Source: Ornithodoros turicata (lineage: Eukaryota; Arthropoda; Arachnida; Ixodida; Argasidae). Taken from it: 64,000 bases of DNA. A program made the translations under genes and the position numbers. Location of the stretch: assembly GCF_037126465.1 (NCBI RefSeq), contig NW_026999402.1, positions 1-64,000 on the forward strand. Direction: 5' to 3'. Below, piece after piece: positions 56,307 through 64,000 of this stretch. How positions within the stretch are numbered: the first letter of the stretch is position 1; every line of letters begins with the position of its first letter. The notes under the pieces were generated by a model, which was not told the DNA's origin, searched no databases, and saw only the letters and a list, made by a program, of their open reading frames with translations.

Positions 56307-59300
56307 ATTGCACTGATGCACACATAGATAAATTATCAATATTTTTAGAACATTGATAACACTGTGAAAACTGCAAAGAACATTGATATGCACATCGATG
56401 TCCGTCCGTTCCTCCTATGTAGCCCCACAGCTTTACAATGATTTTGCAGGTTATGTGACATATGAAGGTCTGATCACGCAAGCAAGATTAGCTGGAGTTG
56501 TATGCACAGTGTTAGTTGGAACTTTTATCATTAGAGGTGAGCCAACACAACGCACATCTCACCAGCCAGATGCGAGAGTTGTTGCTTGTAACTCTCGCCG
56601 TCATTTCAGGTGTCGGTCGAATGGTGAACGGAGACTACATTCCATTTCTGCGAGCTCTCCACAATGCACAAGAGAACCTCAACAAAAGTACAAAGGTGGT
56701 TACGTTTGGATGTTAAGAGAATAGTTTTCGCACACCTGCAATTGCCACAGAAAAACGCCGTCTGTCTGCAGAACTTCTGAATGGTGTAAAAGTGGTTAAA
56801 TTTTGTGGGCCCAGTAATTAGGGAATTTTGTGAGGAACTAGTATAAGGGAATTATCTGCGGAACGTTAAATTTGCCGATAAAATGGTTAAAAAGCAAGCG
56901 AGCTGGTGGCTAAGATCCATGACGAAAACCCGAGACTGGGAAAAAGACGAAAAACAGACGACACAACACAAAGTCTCAATGAGTGCCATTTTGTGCCATT
57001 TTGAGACTTTGTGTTGTGTCGTCTGTTTTTCGTCTTTTTCCCAGTCTCGGGTTTTCGTCATGGTTAAATTTGCAGTATCGCAGTGCGTTGACCCACGAGG
57101 CGTTTTTAGGGGGTCCCCCCTCCCACCTTGAACTTCCAGGAAGAAGTTAACAAAAGGTATAAATAATAAATGGATAATAATAAATAGTAAAATAAATAAA
57201 TAATGGATAATAGTAAAACAAATAAATAATTTATGGGGGAAAAAAACTGCAGTGTGTTCTGCAGGAAAAACTGCAGAATCTAGCATCACGCGTCCAGTTC
57301 TCTTCTTCTTCTGGAGCTGGCACAAAAGCAATACTGCAGCGCACTCAGCTAACACAGCTGGTTAGGAAAGAGTGGAAGTACCATTAGAACTCGAAGCAGC
57401 AAAGGACACGGACAAAGACAAGAAGTTGACACTACGACTATCCCAACTTCATACTCTTGTGCAGGGAAAGCACCCCCTTGTGATGCATTACCACACAAAT
57501 TATTTTTGTGCCATTTGTGCTGTGTAGAGATTACTGTCATCTATGTGGCGAGGCTTATAGAGAAACAGTGTTGTATTGTGGCACTAGCAATATTTGATAT
57601 AGCTCAAAAGGAATAATGATGTTCAAGCCTAAACTTCTACTCTTTTGGATCTGCACTGCATGAGCCTCTCGTGAGGTTTGATGGCGCCAGACTTGGTACT
57701 GACTGCAACAGCGGATGACGCTTTCTTTACATGCACTTTGCAGGCAGAGTTGATGAAGTACGACAGTGAGTTCTATGCATGGCCCGTCGACTTCAGGTGG
57801 AATGACCCTAATGCGTAAGTGCAGAAGGATATATTTGGACGTGTGCCTCCCTTTAAGCTAGTACTTCACCCATTTGTCAAATCTTGCAGTGTTTGTGTTT
57901 CATTACACTATGCACGTGTTGTGCATTGGAGTTGTAAACACTCTTGTTGTAGTTGTAGACAGGGATCGGAACCGGTATTTTTTTCGGTCCGGTTCGGGTG
58001 CGGGTTCAGGCATATTGGTTCGGTTCGGGTTTAGCTCCGCTGAACCGAAATTATCAGCCAGAACCGGTTCAGGTATATCGGTTCGGTTCGGTTCGGGTTC
58101 GACTCAGGGGGAACCCCCCCCCACATACACAGACACAAAAAAAATCTGTCAGCGGTCGGGGCATTTACAGGGATTGGAACAGTTACTGTTTTCGGCCTCG
58201 GTTTAACCGGTCCACGGGCAGTAATTTTGCCACATGCAAGCAAGCTTATGCTCACCGTACACGATTGTAAGAGAAAGGTGTGAGATAACCGTTTCAGGTG
58301 AGCAAAAAAAAAAGGTCGGTCAGTAGTACAATTAATTCACCTCTGAACCGATTCCCGAACCGGTAACCCTATCAATTTTTTTCGGTTCAGTTCCGGTTCG
58401 GCTCAGGACAAGCAAAAAAATTGTTCGGGTTCGGTTCGGTTCGGGTTCGTCAGAAAATAACGGTTTTTTCCGGTTTTCGGTTCGGGTTCAGTTCCGGTTC
58501 CGATCCCTGGTTGTAGATACTCTTTCACGTGCCAGGGTATTCCCACATGTTTTATGCCCCTCCTATGTTATCTAGAGAAAGGAAATTTCTGTCCCATGTA
58601 TCCTCCTTACAATAAGCATGATCTCTTTCAGAGATCCCAGCAAACAGCGTGTGTCTGTTGACACGCGCACATCAAAACGGCGCACATTTCTGTCTCGTGT
58701 ATTGGCCCTGCCCTGCGACGTACTGAGGTACGTGACACCTTTAATGCTAGGTTCAAGCTTATTATGGTGATTGTTTGCTCATTGATTGCACTTGTTCATT
58801 ACAAGTGGAATGACTGCTCTGCTCAAGCCACTTGTAGGAGTTAGGTTTACAGCATGACACAAGAACAGTGTCAGCTGCCAGAGTGAGATGACAGTGTGTC
58901 TAGGCCACAAACATTCACAGATAATATCTTTCACTGAATAATTTTTAGAGCCTGAAGTTTTCAGGAAGTATTTTATTGAAATTCGGGGGGGAAAAATCGG
59001 GTGGAAAAACTTCCAGTATGCTAAATTCAGGGCAAAATCGGGCTCAGTTACTCAAACTAACTGTAGTGGTTTGGTACAAATGGTGATGTAACTGCATCTG
59101 CTACGAAACAATTAAGTTAGTGCCTTCCTACCGACGTCCCAGTGAGTGCAGTTTGCCGGGTAAAAATCGGGTTTCACCCTAAAGAGGTAACCTTCAATTC
59201 GTGGTGCAAATTCGGGGACGAATCTGGTAAAACCCTAAAACTTCAGGCTGTAATAATTTTCTGTCTGACACATGTAACTACTGTATTTGCCCAGCCCTAG

Positions 59301-62072
59301 TCAGCACATCCCCTACCTGTAGTAGAATACTACGTAACAGGCTTAGTATGAGAATGAGCTTGCATGGAACATCTGGGCTGCATTATGTGATAGCTTTAAT
59401 GTAAAATCATGCCTAATGATGTAGTCGCATAAACCATGCCCATAACTAGGAACCGAATACAAAAGTGCTGCACTCATTGAACTGGTACAGTACCACCTAA
59501 TCGAAGAGACCTACTATAGAGTATTCATGTGTCTTGCATATTCTTTGCAGCTACGTTGCCATTCACACATTTGGGCGCCGTCTAATGTATCCTGGTGCTG
59601 TAGGCCTCTTGCAGGCTGCTGTAGGTATGTCTCCTTCCTGGTGCATGATACAGGCATTGCTGTACTACTTTACTTACTTGAGGTCTTACCTGTGCCATAA
59701 TATGCAACATAAATGTTAAAGGGATTGTGACGCTTGTCCCCTAGTTGTCCCATATAAATGTAAAGTGTAAAATATTAGGTGCATTATTTTCACCACAAGA
59801 GGTGCGGCCCCATTTTACCCGTCTTGCCAATGAACGCAGCAGACATGATGTGGAGAGGCCTCACTATCCTCCCCATCCTCATCATATCCTCCCCTTGGCC
59901 TGAAAAGAATGCAAAGTGCATGTTTCATTTCTCATGTTGCCTCATGAAAGAATTTTTAACGATTTCTGAGTTTACACTGTTGCGTACCTGCCAGCTGTCC
60001 CAGATTATCCGGGAGACTCCCGAATTTCGTTGAGTCTTCCGATTGTGCGGACGCGTCCTGCAATCTCCTGGAAAACTGGGGTCTCTCATTCTTCTTTGAA
60101 AGCTGCGCAAACGCATTCCTGAAGAAGGCAGCCCGTAATGCGTGTTCTGGCATGACCATCTATGGCTTGGGGTCGTGGCAGACTGTGTGTTTCATTGTGT
60201 CCGTATTTCTCGAGAAGACACGCCATCGTCCTATCGTCATTCCAGCCTCGTACGATAGTTTCGTCTGCTCCGACGGCAATCTCCAAACAGAAGGAATACC
60301 TGCACACATGTGATAAGATGTGATTTGATAGAAGAAGAAGAAGAAGAAAAAAGTGCCAAGTGCCTTTTCAAGGAACAGTTGCGAAGTGACGGAAGGAGCT
60401 TTCGAGCTTTCGAGGTTGAATGCGTTGCTACAGAGGTTCCGGTAACTGAAATCAAAACTAGTGCACACTGTACACAGATGTGTGCAGCCGCCATCAAAGT
60501 CCGCTCCAGGTAAACTGGAACCCGTGGTACGCTTCATGCATCATCAGTACGGGTGGCGGCTTTATTGGATTTGGAACTCTGGACATTCTTCAGAGACCAG
60601 CAGTTCAGTGAAATTCCGAATAAATGTTGAAATATTGTTGGCGTTGAGCTGAACACCGCTGTTCGCTGTGCCACTACACGCACAGCCAGAACTTGCCCCG
60701 AGTCTCAAACTCGTTGTTGTTGTTCTTTTTTTTTTTTTTTTCTTCCTTTTTCTGTTTCTGCATGTGGTAGTCGCCGATATATAATAGAATAATGGTTGTG
60801 TGCTGTGACTACGATAATCGAGAGGTGGGATGCCACACTGTTTCGGCATAGTTTCTCGATTTTTCACTCTGTTTTCGGTTTGCCTCGTGAATGAGAATAG
60901 CGCAATGTTTCATTGTAGAAATAATTTTAGGCATGTATGCCTTACGCTATGCCTTTTAAAGTGCGTGTCCTGGAGCTCAGCAGAACACAACTGTGACCAT
61001 GATAGTTTTCGGGGCCTGAATTGTTACACTTTGAAGTCCTCATGACAGGATATTGGATCCGATATTCGAAGGACAATTTTTGTTGATATTCATATTCGAA
61101 AATTTCAATATTCGCACACCTCCAGCAGGAAGACGTCAACAATGAAGGGATGAAGAATAAAGGGCACTCCCACAAGACAGTTGACACTATTACAGCTTCA
61201 CGTGTACCCTACTAGTGGGGTGCACCTGAAACTTCAGTGTAGATGAGCTCATTTTAAAGTTCCTCACGGGTAGACAGCCTATTTAATGCAGTGTGACTGT
61301 CCCAGCATCAGGCTTTTCGCATTATGAACTGACTGTAAGCTTGATGCGTAGTTCTGTATCGTAGAAGCTGTATTCATACACCGATACTTTCTGTATAGAT
61401 TTATCGCGTGAAATTTCGGCTATCTATTACGTGCGCATCTCTAGTTGAGGACCGTTACCAAGAGCAGATCCGGACAATGTGCTTCCTGCAGGGCTGATGA
61501 TAAGCCGCCAAGAAATTGTTTGCAAAGGAGCTTGATGACTTTGTGCGACGCTGATGTCACGAGCATGGAAAACTCAAATATTCAAAGACATTCGATGTAT
61601 TCGAAAGCCACAAATATAAAATTGTCATTTTGAATCACGTATGAGAACTGATAATATTCTATTCATATTTGAAATGTCGAATGTTCACACAGCCCTAATA
61701 ATAACACAAAAATTGTCGAAATACCGCTAAAAATGGCATAGCTTTACCAGTACCATGTGTACAACCATAATCACCTTGTAAAAGTGACTTCTAATGCAGC
61801 GGTATTTTCCCCCCCAGGTCCTATGCTCATTCAAGGAAGGGCCAAGCTCGTTGAAGAGGTAGAGTATCTGTTGCATTTCTTTAAAACCTATTGGCCAACT
61901 GACTTAATTGAGAACACAGTTTTACCAAGCATACTGCTTGCTATGCAATTAATTGATTTGCACATAAAATTGGTGTTTCAGTATGGTGGCGTGAGGAACA
62001 AGCTTCTAACACGTGATGGCAACGAGATTGACTCTGTGTTTGTGGACAGGAGGAATTCAAACCTGCCAAATG
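47524..62072 (+). CDS. ABHD16A: ABHD16A phosphatidylserine lipase, N-terminal part (runs off the right end)
   Basis: Ten exons: 47524-47610, 51454-51510, 54143-54209, 56450-56536, 56610-56695, 57744-57814, 58632-58727, 59551-59624, 61818-61858, 61982-62072. Phases fit at every junction, giving 252 residues. Matches to the family in order: start with LLKGPRLYRIHKAGDRE; YEPNSVEGYSDNLIRS; first membrane segment LAVAWSIGMYASPIIITTLY; second LAGVVCTVLVGTFII; YAWPVDFRWNDP; YVAIHTFGRRLMYPGAV; LIQGRAKLVEE; RDGNEIDSVFVDRR. The alpha/beta-hydrolase core with the GxSxG nucleophile should follow beyond 64,000. The family's mammalian member is an ER-membrane lipase that turns phosphatidylserine into lyso-PS. 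Donors are standard; exon 5 ends with a weak GTGGTT. Small exons separated by introns up to 3.9 kb, which contain hAT, Tigger and hairpin elements. Confidence 0.97.
49752..50180. repeat. GAACCG-rich hAT-like element
   Basis: CAGAGCGTTGAACCGAAAA at the left mirrors TTTTCGGTTCGAGGCTCTG at the right. The interior repeats GAACCGG on both strands. Flanking 8-mers match at six of eight positions. Confidence 0.65.
50898..51253. repeat. GC-rich hAT-like element (GGGCTCGGG family)
   Basis: TAGAGCACTGCATGGGC and the inverse GCCCGTGCCGTGCTCTA bound 356 bp whose interior repeats GGGCTCGGG and GGGCCTGGG. A truncated relative is at 25504. Confidence 0.75.
52605..53050. repeat. hAT-like non-autonomous element, copy 2
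   Basis: Matches the right half of 14864-15418 in the same orientation and ends in GAATCTCGAATCCCTGCC words. In ABHD16A intron 2. Confidence 0.55.
54698..55427 (-). pseudogene. Tigger element with only the transposase C-terminus
   Basis: CAGTCGACCCGCGTTTATCC and its exact inverse bound 730 bp; a TA precedes it. The minus-strand frame (55216-54809) reads DDIVSVVASDSVQEESDDES, then ARAALRTALVFFEQQ, and ends near KQMTTDRFL. This is the acidic, helical C-terminal tail of Tigger/pogo transposases. The DDE domain and DNA-binding domain are deleted, so it depends on another copy. Confidence 0.85.
56271..56303. repeat. (TA)n microsatellite
   Basis: About 16 uninterrupted AT units in ABHD16A intron 3. 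Confidence 0.95.
56917..57063. repeat. Hairpin element, CAGACGACAC family (copy 3)
   Basis: Perfect arms of about 63 bp (CCATGACGAAAACCCGAGAC ... AAAGTCTCAA) around a 21-base loop. The same 38 bp precede it as precede copy 1. Confidence 0.9.
57960..58509. mobile_element. hAT miniature element, GTTGTAGA target duplication
   Basis: CAGGGATCGGAACCGGTA and inverse GGTTCCGATCCCTG bound 550 bp, with an exact 8-bp duplication GTTGTAGA (57952-57959 and 58510-58517). The interior is almost wholly GGTTCGG-type repeats. Confidence 0.93.
58946..59252. mobile_element. hAT miniature element, ATAATTTT target duplication
   Basis: TAGAGCCTGAAGTTTTC and inverse CTAAAACTTCAGGCTGTA with an exact 8-bp duplication ATAATTTT on both sides. 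Empty-site sister of the element at 35015. Confidence 0.92.
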
Positions 62073-62649
62073 GTAACATTCTGGTATGGACAGGTTTTGT
62101 AACTGTTTGTAAGGTGAACCTTCATCAGCATTACATCCGTGGCAGATCCTCGTGGCCTGATGCAGTGAACTCTCGTTTTATGAACGTTCAATCTGTGAAT
62201 TCTCTCGCTTTATGAACACCAACCGTATTCTGGTTATTGAAGACCTCAATTTGTTAATCCCTTCGCTTTATGAACATTTCTTCTACGTTTCTAACACTTC
62301 TTCTAGAAACGTTCAGAATGTTCAACATTTCTTCTAGAAATGTTCGCTGTTCATAAATCGAAGTTTTACTATATTGCTAAAGAACTTAAGTGCGGTGTAA
62401 TTTTACACTGCTTTACTGCTCAGCGTGTGCATCCTACAGACCTCAAGGTGGCACCTGGAGCGAATACACAACTTGTTACATGTTTGAGTACCGCGTAACT
62501 GGAAATGCTGGATACAGTCACGACTAAGGCTCCGGGTTTTCCGCGATTCCGCGAAATTTCACGTGAAATTTTTGCGGAATCTGGAATTTATCGCGGAATC
62601 TTTTCATTTGACACAGAATCTCACGGAATCTATTATACCGTTTTCTTTG

Positions 62650-63035
62650 GGGGGGGGGGCAGATATTCGAGTTCTCGAATTCGAATCAAATAACAATAGC
62701 TCGAGGTACGAAGTGAGCCGCACCTCCCGAAAGTAAGCTTCACCTAAAGCTACCCCTGCATGAGGTGAAGCCTGCTTTACTAAATTGTCCATGCTGCAGG
62801 ACAAACACGGACGGATTGTAGTTTAGCTTAGGATAACATTAGCTCAAGTTTATTGTGCATACTCAGCCTGAGGAAGGTCCGGCATCCCTCCCATGTGCAG
62901 TTTAGCGTTGGCACTGGGGGATTTTGGTTTGATGTCTGGGAGGTTGCTTTTAAAAAGTTAACTCTTAAATAATGTCTACAGCCCAGGAACAAAAAAGGGT
63001 GTCCTAAACATGTAACTTCCTCAGGTGAGACAAAC
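62650..63035. repeat. hAT-like repeat family, copy 2
   Basis: Inverse counterpart of 20555-20965. The GGGGGGGGGG run at its left end corresponds to the C run of the other copy. Confidence 0.6.
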
Positions 63036-63654
63036 ACACTCCAGTAAATAAGCTAAAAGTTGTTACCGGCAAAGCTGAGGCAGGATGCCAATTTGTTTGT
63101 TTCACAAGTGGCCTATGGACGTTTAGGATTATTAGCAGCCTATCTGTGTAACATGCTACTGCCTGATATCAAATTTTGAAATCAAGATAAATATCCTAGT
63201 ATGTACTCACCTGAAAAACAAGAAACACTTATCGTGTGACATTAAAAAAGTAGGCGCCCACAAAAGAATTACGCATATCTCTTGTGACAGTTGATACCAG
63301 AAAAATTACACCGAAGCTACGGGCTAGAAATTCCAAACTTTTAATTCAAGAAGCATGTAGTGTAAACTACTTCCATTAAACGTCCTATAAAGTTGCTGAT
63401 AGGCACTGCAGATACTGAAACAGCTTTCAGCAGGATAAAATGATTGCAGGCGAAAGGCTGCATTGTTTGTCAGAGAACACAACAGCGCGTTGAGTCTGTA
63501 ATTTTATGAAATACATTTTGTTCCCACATTCTCCGAGAAAGTGAAGTGTTTCCCGTTCCAAGAAGCCATCGACTCCTTGCCATGGAGTATGGCGGAATTT
63601 ATGAGTCTGTGCCGCAGAACTTCGAATTTGCCGCAGCGTAGAACCGGGGGCCTT

Positions 63655-63890
63655 AGGGTCGATTCACACGATGCAACTTTTTGCTGCAACTCGGTTTCCG
63701 CTATAGTTGCACGCAACCGAAGTTGCACCAAAAAGGTCCCTTTCATACGGCGAGCAACTCGGAATGCCGTAGTTGTCACCGACCTCGCCAGATGGCGCGA
63801 AAAACATCGTTGTCATCATTTTCGTCCAATCGCACTGCGACTTCTGCTCGTTACGAGTTCAATCCGTTGCGAGTTTGATAATTTTGCATA
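63655..63890. repeat. Probable miniature element at the window edge
   Basis: GGTCGATTCACACGATGCAA followed by alternating AGTTGC and GCAACT words on both strands. The motif-dense interior resembles the other hAT-like elements, but only one end is evident. Confidence 0.4.
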
Positions 63891-64000
63891 ATTTCCACTG
63901 GTTAGTGATAATTTCATCGTCTCGCGTACTGTCGCTGCAATAACTGACACATGGAAGTCTTCCTGATTGGTCGCGCTTGCAAGGCGGAGCCGTGTGATTG

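Noticed and set aside
1..64000. CRISPR arrays, riboswitches, bacterial operons or attachment sites
   Set aside because: Spliced genes and tRNA intron show a eukaryotic nuclear sequence; no such arrays were seen.

Overview
This is eukaryotic nuclear DNA. It has spliced genes with GT-AG introns, an intron-containing tRNA-Tyr gene, and dense LINE, LTR, mariner, Tigger and hAT-like mobile DNA. There are no operons, ribosome binding sites or CRISPR arrays. The protein genes are animal, and the repeat mix (L1/Tx1-like LINEs, Ty3/Gypsy, mariner, many hAT and Tigger miniature elements, large TE-filled introns) suggests an arthropod, perhaps a chelicerate such as a tick. That last step is inference.

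Layout. Bases 1-7,560 hold LINE debris, a foldback element, a Tigger fragment, and a small tRNA locus (initiator-Met-like at 3116-3188, Tyr at 6168-6262) into which two L1/Tx1-like LINE copies are inserted in one orientation. Bases 7,930-9,560 carry a dimeric repeat, a perfect 72-bp palindrome and a degenerate 90-bp tandem repeat. A THAP-domain gene starts at 10,479; its proposed introns contain a LINE 3' end and an almost intact mariner (12,801-14,092). A complete Ty3/Gypsy element with identical LTRs and a 5-bp target duplication fills 15,722-20,535. A small five-exon gene of unknown function lies on the minus strand at 24,246-28,628; I found it from splice sites and matching phases. Bases 28,630-33,960 are repeats.

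The core of the window is a divergent gene pair. AQR (Aquarius, intron-binding spliceosomal helicase) runs leftwards from 47,176 to 33,964 in five exons. ABHD16A (phosphatidylserine lipase) runs rightwards from 47,524 in ten exons and leaves the window before its hydrolase core. Only 347 bp separate the two start codons, so they probably share a promoter. Their introns are filled with nested hAT, Tigger and hairpin elements, several with exact target-site duplications.

The most notable observations are: LINE insertions placed at the 5' edge of tRNA-Tyr; a duplicated primer-binding region in the Gypsy element that looks like a fossil of tRNA-primer copying; the unrecognised five-exon gene; a family of long hairpin elements; and the 72-bp zero-spacer palindrome.
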